Below, piece after piece: positions 37,543 through 50,100 of a stretch of DNA of 64,000 bases. The stretch spans positions 6,510,501 through 6,574,500 of the forward strand of contig CM056556.1 in assembly GCA_029721515.1 (NCBI GenBank), written 5' to 3'. Each line of letters begins with the position of its first letter. Position 1 is the first letter of the stretch. Position numbers and translations under genes: made by a program. A model generated the notes under the pieces. It ran no database searches and had not been told where the DNA came from. It saw only the letters and a list, made by a program, of their open reading frames with translations. The DNA comes from Synanceia verrucosa (lineage: Eukaryota; Chordata; Actinopteri; Perciformes; Synanceiidae).

Positions 37543-38891
37543 TTAAACGGACACTATGTAATTTTTTTCTCCCATCTAGTGGTTAAATTTGATTTTGCAT
37601 GCATTGCAACATGGTTGGAACTACGGTAAGCGGAATGGGTCAACTCTCAGGTGGCCACTATCACTGCGGATCCCCAGGCCTAGACCTCCACAGCCCTCCT
37701 CCGGTCTGGAGGCCGGCCGTGGACGGGCATGGGGCGCTCCCAGGCGGCCACTCACCGCGGAGTCCCGGCCCGGACCTCCTGTCATTTTATGTCCCTTTTA
37801 CGCTTTTTTGGCGATGAGGATTCGGCGCAGCATAAAGGCTGGAATATACTTCTCCGACTAAGTAATACGTCATCCGACTCCGTAGCTACGGAGACCCCTC
37901 GAGCCCTCGCACTTCTCCGTCGTGATGCGTGTTGTACAGCCCTGCCGTGAAATGCACCCCCTCGGAAAGTGAAGCAATTCGCCTTAATATCGCTGATAAA
38001 AGCAGGAGAAAATACTATTTTATGATTTAATTATTTGTGAGGGAGATAGAAGAGAACAACAATTGATAGTTTTCAGTCTTTAAAACTCCTCTTCCTCTTT
38101 CTTTTCAACACAAAATCGGATAATAGCGAACGCAAACCAATAACTTTCGGTATGTTCTGTGTAAATATACCCCAGCCATAATTACTAAATAATTAAATAG
38201 ATTTTTTGAGCAGGTTGAATGTGTTTGATTTGCCTTTCACAAGAATAATCGATACTTTAGTTCCTGTCCTGTCCACGCTGCTGCAGAGGAGACCTGTCTG
38301 TTTCTGTGTAGGGAGAGGGGCTGCATTTCACAGCAGGGTGCAGCTAGAGGACCAATCACAGCCCTTGTCGTCTCCATCTTCCCTTGACGGATTGACGGAC
38401 AGTTAAAAAAAAATTCCTTCGCCCGGAGACGACGGAGAGGCTCTCCGTCAGGCTCTCCGGCGACGCAGAGGGCTCTCCGTCTCTACGTACGGCACTTTAC
38501 GGAGTACTATAAATTGGCCTTAAGTATGGTCTTGTATTATGACCTAAAGGGCAGTGCAGGTTTTAGTTTAGTGCTGGGTAAGTAAAACCGGCGCCTCCAC
38601 CTTGCTTCTCTGTGAAAAGTGAATCGCAAAACGCGGAAATGCATTTTGTCCTATGGGTACTAGCAGGTAGTGCTTTATGTCCCTCTCTGCAGTTTGTAGT
38701 TTTTGATAGACCGGAAAGACATGGAAGCCTCCGTATGAGCGACCCGCTCTATGTAGAGACAGATAACTGATTCCTCACCCAGGAGGATAAGTCAGATTGT
38801 TGGCATATGTTATTTTACACCAATGAGGATCTATTTATGACTGAAGACGTTGATTTGAGGTAATAAAATACTTTACATAGTGTCCCTTTAA
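37543..38891. mobile_element. TTAA-flanked element hosting a Harbinger-like insertion
   Basis: TTAA at 37543-37546 and TTAA at 38888-38891 bound the inverted ends ACGGACACTATGTAATTTTT and ACTTTACATAGTGTCCCT (shared GGACACTATGTAA). The CATCTAGTGGT motif just inside is common in fish repeats of this kind. The TTAA flanks suggest PiggyBac-type insertion, but this is inferred from the flanks alone. The interior has a GC-rich block (37660-37790). It ends about 470 bp inside intron 1 from ldlrad3 exon 1. Confidence 0.65.
37836..38520. mobile_element. PIF/Harbinger-like MITE, nested
   Basis: The ends are AGGCTGGAATATACTTCTCC and ACGGAGTACTATAAATTGGCCT; reverse-complementing the latter gives AGGCCAATTTATAGTACTCC. 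It is flanked by TAA on both sides (37833-37835 and 38521-38523), the 3-bp target type of PIF/Harbinger elements. Subterminal regions are rich in CTCCGTC/GACGGAG. No transposase is present. Confidence 0.75.
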
Positions 38892-39364
38892 AGTGTCCTC
38901 CACCGGGGCCCAGCTGCCATGGCGGCTGGAGGACTGATTGACCTGTCAGCACTGTCCTGTCAACAAACCTCGGCCATAACCCACACACAGAGAGACTCAG
39001 GTTAAAAAAAAGAGGATATTGATGGATATGGCATGCAGCACAAATATCCTCACTCAGGAGTGAAGGGAACCAATCCGCCATGCACGAAAGACTCTGAAAC
39101 TGCTGCTTCAACTCCCACTTTCCAGACACAAAACAGCGCTCAGTCGATGGAAATGAGAAGCCGGATAACTTCTTTTCAGACAAGTCGCTCCTGTGTGTTT
39201 CTAAACAGACGAAATAAAACAACAAACAATATCCGAGCAGTGTAGCTGTAACGTTAGCCTTGAGGAGCCCTCTCATCCCCCTCCTTCCTCCAGCCCAGCG
39301 GCACACTGGAGCGTGTCGCCGCCGTGACAACAACATTAGTTTCCGTGTGCTTTTAAAAACTCAC

Positions 39365-39416
39365 CAACTGTTCTTGAGCCTGACCCCGAACCAAGCAGAA
39401 GGTACCAGATCCACAT
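39365..39416 (-). CDS. ldlrad3: LDLRAD3 coding exon 1, start codon and signal peptide
   Basis: Minus-strand ATG at 39416-39414 in context AGGATGT (A at -3). It is followed by 17 codons beginning MWIWYLLLGSGSG, then one base before a GTGAGT donor (GT at 39364-39363). Spliced to exon 2 (AG acceptor at 7672-7673) the split codon is G+AG = Glu, giving ...RTV-ESQLLPGNN. Human LDLRAD3 also starts MW and has Glu-Ser-Gln at this junction, so phase and position agree. The hydrophobic core (residues 2-9) is short but suits a secretory signal peptide for a type I membrane protein. The reading frame stays open upstream to an in-frame ATG at 39782, but that extension is compositionally like GC-rich 5' UTR, so I chose the inner ATG. 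Confidence 0.88.
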
Positions 39417-39800
39417 CCTACGGTCTCCTGTTCCTCCTCCCGGCCTGCCCTTGCTGTCCTGCCCCGCCGCGGGGCCGAAAACTGGGGGCAAAGAAGAGAA
39501 AAAAAACTTATCCGACACAGCTCCGCTCCAGTGTTGGATACTTTTACAAGTTGTTTGTCCTTCCGGTAAAACTATGAGTATGTTTGGCGAGAGGGCGGTG
39601 GGTTTAGGTAAAAGTATGGAGTCCGGTTTGGGGAGTGGGAAGGCTAGCAGGAGGCTGGAGCTGGAAGGGGCTTCGGGGTGGCGGCAGGCAGGCTGGGGAG
39701 TCGGTGTCGGGGCTGAGAGAGGCGGAGTCGGAGGCAGAGAGCCGGAGAGCAGAGGTCGGTCAGTCCGGGCAGCGGCTCCCAAACTGCTGGCTGTCTGACT
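39417..39800 (-). promoter_or_regulatory. ldlrad3: Likely ldlrad3 5' UTR and CpG-rich promoter region
   Basis: This block directly upstream of the start codon is the most GC- and CpG-rich part of the window, for example CCCCGCCGCGGGGCC near 39461-39475. CpG-rich sequence at a first exon is the usual picture for a broadly expressed vertebrate promoter. I see no convincing TATA box at a suitable distance and cannot place the transcription start. No other CpG-dense block of this length surrounds either gene start. Confidence 0.6.
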
Positions 39801-42714
39801 GCACCGTTACCCCCAGTCACAGCAAAGTTATCTCACCAAGAGATATTTATCAGAAAAAAGACACAAACTGGTAAAATGTAGGGACATCATCCAGCTACAA
39901 AATGAGTTTCAAAACTGAATATAAAGAAGATATGAGCAGGTCATCCATGAACTCCCTCAGATGTGGTTATTGTTTCAAAAACTGAAAGATCAGCAACAGA
40001 TAACCTTCATATGTAGTATGAGATTAATGTAAATCCCATTTTGAGAGTGACCTGTTCTGAAATCCATATCTCTATAGGCCTGTTATTTAATGAATAACCT
40101 TGCTTAAGATTTATTTTACTATGCAAATCTTTAATTATGGGACACTATAATTAAATATTTACATCTTACACACACTTCATCTTGGATCAGTGTAGGCTTG
40201 GATGTTCGTATCTCTGGCAAAATGTTCATATCTGGCAAAGAGGAGAGGTGGAAACCAGCAAATAAGTGTTCAGTGGTGAAGAAGTGTGGGAAATAAACAC
40301 AAATAAATGATAAACGAGTAGCTCTTTCTGATGAAATGATGAGATATCCAAGCCAAGGAGTGATGAGATAAACATCCTCTCTAGTTTCATTACATCCAGG
40401 TAGAAAGGATCACAAGAGGTTAATTCATAACATTTCATATTCAACAACAGGAATGAGCAAAGCAGTGTTGTTATTAGAAATTTCTCCATCAACATTCAAT
40501 TCCCCTCCTTTGTACGAGCCAATATTTATACATGACAGAAATATGTACGGTTCACCAGGATGTGGTCTGACAAACATTGCTGAGGTGTTTTCAATAGGGA
40601 TGAAAATATGTTTGAAACTAGATACGGAGTCAACACATGGCACAGGGGAAAAGTATTTGGAGCAATCTTTTAACAGATGGCTTGCCTTGATGAAAGTTAA
40701 AAGACGTAAATTGTAGAAAATCAAAGCATGAAAGATGGTTTTGGTGTTCAGTGTTGGCACAAAAAGGGTGACAAACATAAGAGACTTCACTCCAATTGTA
40801 TTTCTGCTGTTCCTATACAATACTAGTAACCCACACAGTAAGGGATTTAACATTCAACAACCAATATGTGCAGCCTCTGATGCATAGACTGCATATATAA
40901 AACAGAGCTACAGGGCAGAAAGGATAGTCTAGTCACACTGCATGTCGGTATTTTCATACCAATACAGGTAGAATTGAATTAGGGGGTAGAGAGAGAGGGA
41001 TGGGAGGACAGGAGACTTCACCTATCAAACCTCTCTCCTCTTTATCATAGAGCTGCAGCTGTGTGCAGACAGACAACCTCGCTTCTAACAAACCCCTCCT
41101 TTTGATAGCATGCTAACCGGGGGGCATATGATTGGGATGAGTCCCAATATCACACTCCTCCAGCCCACTTTATATTCATCCATATGCCGTCTTATCAAGC
41201 TGCAGCCTCGTGCAGACTCAAACTCCAGGGGAGGGTCTTGGCATGTCAGTCGGATCTGTTAAAACTTTGTCAAAGATTGCAGCTTGATAGCATCTGCGAC
41301 GGCCTGTTGTCCTCACATCCCCCCACCGCTGCCTGTAGGGCCTTATGTATTTCAATCTGTTATGATGAGCCCCGATGTTGGATGGGTTGTGCATGCTCGC
41401 CGCGTCGCCACTCTTGAAACGTCTACAGTTGGCAGATATGAATATTTTAATGAGCTTACAAAAGCAGACACAAGTCTCCTCAGCACAAATCCTGCATACA
41501 ATCAACACTAATAAAACGAAATGCTTGTTGAGGAAGAAGAAGATTTGTCAGTCAATGTTAAATGGATTTCATTCTGCTCCCCTGGAGTTATCATTAATGT
41601 TAATGCCGAGCTGTTTCACAAATTATACAGCCTGATCCGTGAACCACAACTGTATAATCTGTTTTTTTGGGGCGGGGGGGCTCAGTACTCGAGGGCTACA
41701 AGTTAAAAGCAAAAATTGGCTCAACTATATTACTGATTGACACAGCGCTTCAGTAAAGCCCATCAATTAGTTTAGGCTATCTATAAACAGCTCAGACCCA
41801 ATTAACCGCTGGCCAACAAATGGACTCATTAGGGGACATTAAACCCTAATATGAAGGTTGTTATTGACTTAATCGCAGGAGAGACCCAATTAGTGGCCAA
41901 ATTTGGAAAATGACTCTGAGGTAGCGAGATGATCTGAGGTTTTGGGGAGGGGGAGCACACAACCTGGTATGACTTTGCCTGTGGGTGAGTGGTGGCATTG
42001 AAAGCGAGAGAGATTCAGCCGGAGATGTAGTGAGAGGTAGGGGAATGTGTTACACTAGCAACACAAAGGAAGTCTATACATGGGTGTGTGTTTGTGTGGG
42101 TGTAGAGAGAGAAAACAACAGTCAGAGCAGCAGGGAAGGAGGATGAGTGAGGAAGCTGGAGGCTACGAAAAGTATCAGGAGGTGGATGAGGAAAGAGATG
42201 AAGAGGGTGCAAGAATAAAGAAAAGACAAGAAAAACATGGGCAATGATGCAATAAGAGGAGATTTTAATTTTAATAAAACGCTATTTTATAGTGTTTTGC
42301 TAAAGCTTTGGGGTATGACTAATTGTAAATAGTTTGCCAACAAGAGCGTCTGAGTCCGCTGCCAGTGAGACCTTCGCTAATATCTAACGAGAGTGTGAAA
42401 TGAGGGTGAGAGAGCAATAATACAGCTCACAGGAGCTTCAGGATGACGTGTCCTTGTCATGTCAGGCTGCCGTTGAGGTAGCTGTGAAATGCCAAGACCC
42501 CTAAAGGACTGGCTCACTCTGTGGTGCAAGCCTCTTGACATTCATCTCGCATTTAATAACCAGCATACTGATGTGAAGGACATCTTTGTTTGTGAGTGAG
42601 TCAGAAAGCAGCAGAGAAGAGAGAGGGAAAACACGGGTGGGGACAGATCAAGGGACAACGACCTTATGATTACAGCAAATGTTTCTCCCTACACACAACG
42701 CTTATGTGACCATA

Positions 42715-43228
42715 TTAACTCATTGAGTGCCACCTGGTTTATAAAACAGAAAGTGTCTTGTGCCAGTGTTTTGTTTTGTTTTTTTTTTAACCATTTTGAG
42801 TCATATTTCAAGACCCATAGAATATTTTGTACTATGTCTCTGAAAACAATGAATAGCTCAAATGAAAGAAGAGACTCTCTATTTCATCACGAAAAAAATG
42901 TTTGTTTTTACCTTGTTCCATTCTTGTTTTATCAGAGGTAGAGTAGAGGACACTCCCACCAAAAATGCCACTTTTTGTCCAGAATCCGTTTGCTTTGCTC
43001 TCTAATCTCGATTGTCTCCACTTCCTGCTTTGATCTCTGTGGCGTATATCATCTCTTTATGTCCTAACTATCCCAGAAGGCCTAACATTACTCCCAGGCT
43101 ATGGGAGACTGTGATCGGCGACCCACTACCAAAAAAACACTTTGACGTATTATTACATCAATTAAACTCAAGTATCGGATATTAAATAACGTTGAAATAT
43201 TGTACATCAATGGCACTCAAAGAGTTAA
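42715..43228 (+). mobile_element. PiggyBac-like MITE, copy B
   Basis: The ends are TTAACTCATTGAGTGCCA and TGGCACTCAAAGAGTTAA, with TTAA at 42715-42718 and 43225-43228. The interior shares TTTTGAGTCATATTTCAAGA and TTGATCTCTGTGG with the other copies. At 514 bp it is the longest uninterrupted copy, with no coding capacity. Confidence 0.85.
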
Positions 43229-45242
43229 AACACATGCACAGACACACGTGGTTATTCATTCTTACATACTTGCAGGATTTCGCCCACCCTGAAATTCACC
43301 CAGAGTCTCCTTCATGCTCCTCCAAATGCATTAATTGGATAATCATTCAATTATGTGACCGATGCCTTGCTCCAGTGACGTTAGTTAGCAAAGCTGATGT
43401 CTGGCCTGGTGGTGCTGCAGGGAACATCAGATAGGCAACAATTGAATCAGAGGGAGATAGAAAGGGTAGTTAGTGTGTGAGTGTGTGTGTGACTGTCAAT
43501 CTACAAGGCCCAGGCTTAGAATCGGACGAGGAACAGATATTGATTTGGGATTTCAGAGGCAGGGGCCCAATAACAATTTGAGAAAGAAACGCCTGAAGCA
43601 TCAACAATTACCTTCTAAATTAGGCGAAACAAAATGATGTACAGATTGGAATGGGTTACACTGCAAATTGCAAAACACATGGGTGACAATAAGTGTGACA
43701 AATATAGCATTAGCATATGATTATTGTAGAGGAAACACAAGCGTGTGACTATCTGAGAATAAGATCAATCCTTGGGCTATTTGAATAAATGTAAATCGCT
43801 GGTGGCTTACATTGCTGCGTGTTAATGGAAAGTTCATTAAAACCTATCTGGTAAACAATAATAATGGACCCTCATTATACTGCAATGATTGCAGTAATAA
43901 TTTCATCAATTAAATGTAATGATTTACACTCAGAAAAACATGCACAGTAAACAGGACTATACACCCAGTCAGCAGTTGTTTTTGATGGATAAAGAGCCAA
44001 ATGAGCCCAAACATAAAGCTGCAAGAGGCTGGATTTACTGTGTGGTGAACTGGCTCCCAAAGCAGTGGCAGTCCATTATCACATCTGGACTCCAAACAAC
44101 AGACAGTGGCATTTCTAAATAAGAGCCTCAAACAAGGTCAAGTCCAGCTGAGCAATGGGTAATCTGCTCTCACTTATACATAATTGGCAGAGCGGCAATC
44201 ATCAAGGTTTCACCCCTCACAATGTGTTCCTCTCTTTAGGAAAATATAAGCAACACCGTTGCTTGTACAATTGTAGGCGTCACTCTAAATAATGAAATTA
44301 CTGTAAATTGAGTTTAAATGGTGGTTGATTAGAGAGAGCAGGCACACCGGGGAGGGCGTATCAAAATGAGACGGTCCTCTCTGGGGGTTTATTTAGGTAT
44401 CTTAGCATCATGCATCTAAGTAAGTCAAGGTGGCACTGCAGGAAAAGAAGAGCAATGTCTTCAGGGTTCATATCCCATAGCCTGTGTATAAGAAGTGAAC
44501 AACACCCATTGGTTTGTGGAGTTCAGCAGCAAACTCATGTTCAAACCCATGGGGACACTGAAGGTCCGTGCAGAATTTAGTGTCAATTAATGTAATATTT
44601 GCCAAGATATTTCAGTCTGGACACTACTACTTTATGACTGCCCTCTATGAGAAACAAAAGAGAAGGCAGCATGTTTGCACTGCAAAACCCCTGAGGGAAG
44701 AGAGCGGCTGGAGTACAAAGTATCTTTATCTTTATCTTTACATCACTGAAAAAAAAGTTTTGTCTCCAGTCAACTGTCAGAACTGTTTTTTAACATTGAC
44801 CAAATAAACCAAAAGATGGAAAATCAGAATATGCTCATTTGTAATGGTTTTAGAAGGTCTGGAGGAACATTAAGAAGCAATGAAAAGTTAGCTAATTTAA
44901 CTACTATGTATGACAGCTCACAAGAAAACTGAATGAAACTCAAATAAGGATGAAAACAGCTGCATCTCTGAAAGTAAAATGATTATTCCCGTCTAAAATA
45001 TGCTTGCTTCCTTGCTGCATAATGTCCACCTCTTCAACTCTGTTTCTTTCTCAGCCTCTGCCACATGTTGCTGGTGTCGTCTCGCAAAAAAAAATGTTGT
45101 TTGCATTGAAGTTAATAACTCTGGTAATCAAAGGCAATATTATAGTAAAACAGGTTTGTGATTTAACAGAATTAAAGAAAGGAATCTATTGGATTTTTTT
45201 GTCACTCCCCATTGTGCACAAATCTGGACACGTGACCAACTC

Positions 45243-45607
45243 TTAACTCACTGAGTGCCAACCGTTTAATAAAACACAAAGTGTCTTGTTCCAGCGTTTT
45301 TGTCCATTTTGAGTGATATTTCAAGACCCACAGAATATTTTGTACTATGTCTCTAAAAAATCACAGAATAGCTAAAATGAAAAAAGAAACTCTCTATTTC
45401 ATCATGAAAAAATGTTTGTTTTTATCTTGTTCCATTCTTGTTTTATCAGAGGTAGAGTAGAGGACATTTTTACCAAAATCATCACTTTTTGTCCAGATTC
45501 TGTTTTGTTTTGCTCTCTAATCACGATCGTCTCCACCTCCTGCTTTGCTTTTCAAGTGTCGGATTTTAAATGACGGTGAAATATGTCAACGGCACTCAAA
45601 GAGTTAA
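45243..45607 (+). mobile_element. PiggyBac-like MITE, copy C
   Basis: The ends are TTAACTCACTGAGTGCCA and CGGCACTCAAAGAGTTAA, with TTAA on both sides. It is 365 bp and lacks an internal segment present in copy B around the TCTCCCAGAAG region. It keeps the site equivalent to the hAT insertion in copy A uninterrupted (TTTTGAGTGATATTTCAAGA). Confidence 0.85.
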
Positions 45608-46880
45608 GAATAGAAACAGTGGGAAACTCATCGGGAGTGAGAAAGGTAGAGAGAGGAGGAAAACAAAGGACAGGACAGAGCATCGGGGGCCAGAAGGCCA
45701 TGTGATGGAGTGAGGCCAGGATGAAAAGAGGCACCAGTGCTCCCAGCAGGCTTGGCCTGCTTTATTGCAATCACTTTAGTTTGGCCTGCTGCTCACACCC
45801 ACAGGCTGCCTTCGTTTAGTGGACCATCAACTGTCGCAGGTGTGTTTTCATGGGCCAAAGTGGGTCACTCTAATGGTTTGGCCCAATTCTGTATTTCTCA
45901 TCAAGACTGCTTGGCGCTCTGGGCCATATTTGTGTTAGATAAAAGGGCCCGGATTTGCAGAAGGGTAACTTTGGGAGTAACCTTGGGAATATTACAGCAG
46001 AGCTACATGTCTAGGAGATGAACAAATATGCACAGCAGAGCCGGGAAGTGAGTGACACATTTGAGCTATTGAAGTGTGAATTAGAACAGAAGAGCAGCGG
46101 ACAGCTATTGAGAACAAAAAGAAAGTTGGAGCAAACAAGGAAGAATTCATGCATAAGATTCAGTAGTCAAGTGTATGTATATAGGTGGGTGTATTAAAGA
46201 GGGTTTAGGAGGAAAGAGAGCATGAAATATCTTACCTAAACTGAAAGTTATGGGTGTTGAGAGAGGTTTCGCCAAGGGCGTCATAGAGTGGAGTTCAGGA
46301 CTGTTTAAGAGACACTAAGCACAGGGGAGGCAGAAGGAGGTGGAAACACTGCCTAAAGGATTCTATTTAAGGGTGCAGCTGGAGCATGGAGATTGACAAT
46401 GAGAGGAGGAAGCTGGGTTTGGATGGTCAGCACATTGAGGGGTTACGAGTCGAGCGGGACCAGTAGGATCTGCTGGACGGCATAATAAGCAACACCACCA
46501 CAGGGTTATAGCTCACGCCTGCTTGCCCTGGGCTCCGATTGGAGCAGCGAGGAGAGAGGAGTGAGGGGAAAATGAGGGGAACGGCGAGAGGGTGGAAGGG
46601 GAGCTCTCTGAGAAGCGGCCCTTTGATCACAGGGTGGAGAATTAGCAGCTCAATGCCCACTGCTGCTGGGACCCCAGCCCAAAAGCACCATGGGAAATGT
46701 TCATATTCAAATATCAACCCCTTACTCGCCAGAGTCGCCACACAGCTCTGATTCCTTTATCAGCATGGACATAGAAATGCACACACATAGACACACACAA
46801 ACTAAGAAATGTTTTTGTTATGTTGCCTCGCCTCAGGCGAACTCTGGTTGAGAGTCGCCACTGAGGAGCTTTGGGGCTGT

Positions 46881-46916
46881 GACAGACAGACAGACAGACA
46901 GACAGACACACAGACA
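46881..46916. repeat. (GACA)n microsatellite
   Basis: About eight tandem GACA units with a slightly imperfect right end. Confidence 0.92.
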
Positions 46917-47126
46917 AAAAAAAAGACAGTCATCGTCAGTATCTAAACAATAGCAGAGGAAACAGTCGAAATATAGGACATCTTTTGAAATGAAAACGGA
47001 AACATGCTTCGGAGTCGAAACACGTCTTTGACTGGATACTTGTGCAATATTAAAACTCATACTCATATTCAATAACACTAATGCTGCAGTGAATGCTGCA
47101 ATTCTCTCATAACATACATGATATAA

Positions 47127-47151
47127 TGTGTGTGTGTGTGTGTGTGTGTGT
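47127..47151. repeat. (TG)n microsatellite
   Basis: About 12 TG units followed by TACATATATATA. Confidence 0.95.
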
Positions 47152-50100
47152 ACATATATATAAAACAATAAAGGCTGTTTCATATTTTTTTTAATCGGCC
47201 CTTCTTGAAATGTTGCACTGTCCACTTTGCTGCTGTAATGATGCAAATTTCTGACTAATAAAGGATTATCTTATCTTTCTTGACTTGGAGGGAAGCTCTT
47301 TTAACACTTTAAAAGAGTGATGGAGCAATGTGATTTACCTATAAATGCATCCTCTGACACGTCAGACCTCAAAGACCACAGAAGCATCATGAGAGTCACT
47401 GCTGGTTCATACAGAGGTGTGTGTGTGTGTGTGGGCCGATGGGGGTTTCCTACCTGCTGTTAGCATGGAGCATAGAAAGAATGCAGCTTTGATTGTCTCT
47501 AATCCCTAAAGGAGGGTGGGGTGGGATGGGGGGTTCACCTCAGCATGTTGACAGGAGGAGGCCAAATCCAGCATGTAAGGAGTGTTGGTGCACGTTTGTG
47601 TGCAACAGCTTAACTACACACAGTTGAAATGATTATTTATGAGCTTATGATTTTTTTTTTTTTCTTTTTTAAGAAGGCGGCGAACAATCGTTTCTCCATA
47701 ACATTTAATGGGGCGACAAACTGCCATCTATTGCTTAAGTGCTTTCCGGACGCAGCATGTTCTATAAATGTCATTTCAGAGCAGAAACTACTGGCCTCCG
47801 TCTTTGTTTCCCTGTGGATAATTTAATCAAGAAAGTCTCATTAAATACCATCGTTGGTGGCGCCCGGCCCTCAGACACATGCTGAGCCTGACCTTTCATC
47901 ATAAGAACAATTAACATGACTGGATGCTTGATTAATCAGACGGCCATTGTTTTTGCTCATCATTGTCTTAACGGGCGCCCATATATCATGGTTAAAGTGA
48001 AACCCTGCTCACCAAGCTGTGGCTCTTTGCCTGGTGAGTTGGACAGAGCTGAACGAGTATTCGGATACTCCACGGCGACAAGAGGCTCATATAGGAGACA
48101 GGAAGTAGATGTTAAATATGAGAAAGAGACAGTGTTATTGTATCCACTCATTACTCCGCTCACTCAGAAAGGCTCCAGTGCAACTAAGACTCAAGCACAG
48201 TGTGAATAAACAGATAATGGCTCTCAGAAACAAACAAGCTGCTTATTTATTTCCCTCCAACGTACCAGATATCAGGTTTGCGTGCACATTTGTTGTCATC
48301 TTTATGCCCATTATCTGCCATGCAGGCCCATGGTAATGAAGATAGAGCGGCCACGTTTGAAACGATTCCACACATTTTCGGAGACTGACCTGCAAGTCTG
48401 AGACTGAGGTGCAGCGTTCTCAAGGGATATAATGAGCAAGAGGAAACACATAAACAGACAGAGGGAGGGAGTTGTCTGTGCAAGTATTTGTATAAAATTG
48501 TACAAGCACACTTTGTGCATGTGCGTTTTCGTATTCCACCCACATGGAGATCGCAAGGCCACTCTGCAGCAGGCCGAGCTACCTTGGGACAGCTCCAGCT
48601 CTTGCTTCACAGTCCTCCCGCACACTGCGAGACCCTGCAGGGCACTCAGAGGGGTGGTTAAAATTGGAACACATTCATCTCAATCCCCTGCCTGCCAGCA
48701 CTAATGGATGCTGGCCTGTTTTGGAGAGACAATGAAATCGAAGAAAGACGGGATTTCAGGCTCCTGCGGCGCATGTGGACATGAGTGAGAAATACAAACA
48801 CGTTTAATCCCTTTGTGCTACCGTGTGTATTATGCATTATTTGCATTCAACAACAGCCTCCTGTTATAGCCTTAAAAGAGACACTCACTTCCCACCATTG
48901 TTTCACAGCAGCCCTAATGTGTCAGTTTACCACGATCACTTTTGGAGAGCAGAATTGCTTTTCATTCTGCTCCATCTCCACATTTATGAGCCCCTTTGTT
49001 ATGAGCCGCATGTCCAATTTCCTTTACTACAAATAAAATATGCATCAGGAAAGCTAAAGGATGATTGAGAGTACAGACTCCTCTACTGACAGAAACCTCG
49101 CTGCCTCGCTGGAAATTGAATCAAACTGATTATAAAGCTCCTTCGGTGTGATAACGCCCGTATTTATGCTATGAGCCGCAGATCACAAAATATTTTCTAT
49201 CTGCAAAAGAACTCTGATCCAGGTGGAGAGCCTGCTTCATGCCTTGTTTACAGTTTCTATCTCTCTACGCCTTTCAAACTGCACTGCAGTTCACATACTT
49301 TTTTTTCAGATATTCACTGTTTATTATGCTTCTCTCTGCCCTGTGTTCGTCTGCAGGAAGAAATATCACCCGTCGAGACCACACCTTTATTCTCTCCCTT
49401 GGAAAGGAGAAGCTAAATCAAAAACACAACAGAGTGAAAAATTGACTCTGACAATTTGCCGCTCCAGTTTAGGAGAAATCCAAAATTGCAAGATAAAAAA
49501 AAATAAATCATCATTTACCTTTCATTCTCTTCTCTTGTGGATTATACTTTTACAAACTTACTGAGCAGATGCCGATGGGGAGCTTGTGGGATCATTAACA
49601 CCATCTGCCATACCTGCAAGAGCTAGCTCTATGTGTGTAGGCGCTGCATGATCAGAAAACTGGAAACTGCTAGTTAAAGTGCACGGTTATAACAGAGAGG
49701 AGGACCAACAGTTTCAAATAAACAATGTAATTCTTCAATAATCACTTCCAAGCCACAACTTAAAAAACAAAAGACTGCATGCTTAGATAATGTCTGAACA
49801 TCACTGCATCCAATTAGATGCGATTTTTAAGCGGCTTGTCATCTCGATTAAGCAGTCACCACAGAGATTTGGCTGCAGACACATTTTGTGTCGGCGGGAA
49901 GCACAAGGACGTCACTCAGTACTGGATAAAATCATGTTCACTGTACAGATTCTTACTGATATTGACATTCTCTGACTAAACCAATAGTTAATTCAGAATC
50001 CCAAAGAAATCTCAAGGCTGCTGTACAACACACACAACTAAAGTTATCTGGTTTTATAATGTGCATTAAAGTGGCAGTGTTACCATCTAGTTTTGCTAGA

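Larger units (their letters stand above)
7672..39364 (-). other. ldlrad3: ldlrad3 intron 1 (31.7 kb)
   Basis: This intron lies between the exon 1 donor (GTGAGT, ending at 39364) and the exon 2 acceptor (CAG, at 7672-7674). Both splice junctions are phase 1 and together give a GAG Glu codon. It holds the elements listed separately. I see nothing I can support in the stretches 7672-8077, 9235-10192, 11532-12581, 12637-14670, 15333-17101, 17209-18985, 20141-22852, 23550-30680 (apart from a poly-A run), 31181-32522, 34213-35907 and 38892-39364. No LDLa-like or other spliced exon is apparent in these gaps. Confidence 0.85.

Noticed and set aside
38815..39336. 173-aa minus-strand frame next to ldlrad3 exon 1
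   Set aside because: It begins just inside intron 1, is not in continuity with exon 1, shows no family match and runs into the end of the TTAA-flanked repeat.
39336..39782. 148-aa minus-strand frame as a separate GC-rich gene
   Set aside because: Its last part is ldlrad3 exon 1 read through the donor. The N-terminal part is Pro/Ser-rich 5' UTR-like sequence. I kept it only as a finding about a possible extension.
40892..40900. TATA-like sequence (CATATATAAAAC) as a promoter
   Set aside because: No exon or CpG island follows in a consistent position. AT-rich intergenic sequence gives such motifs by chance.
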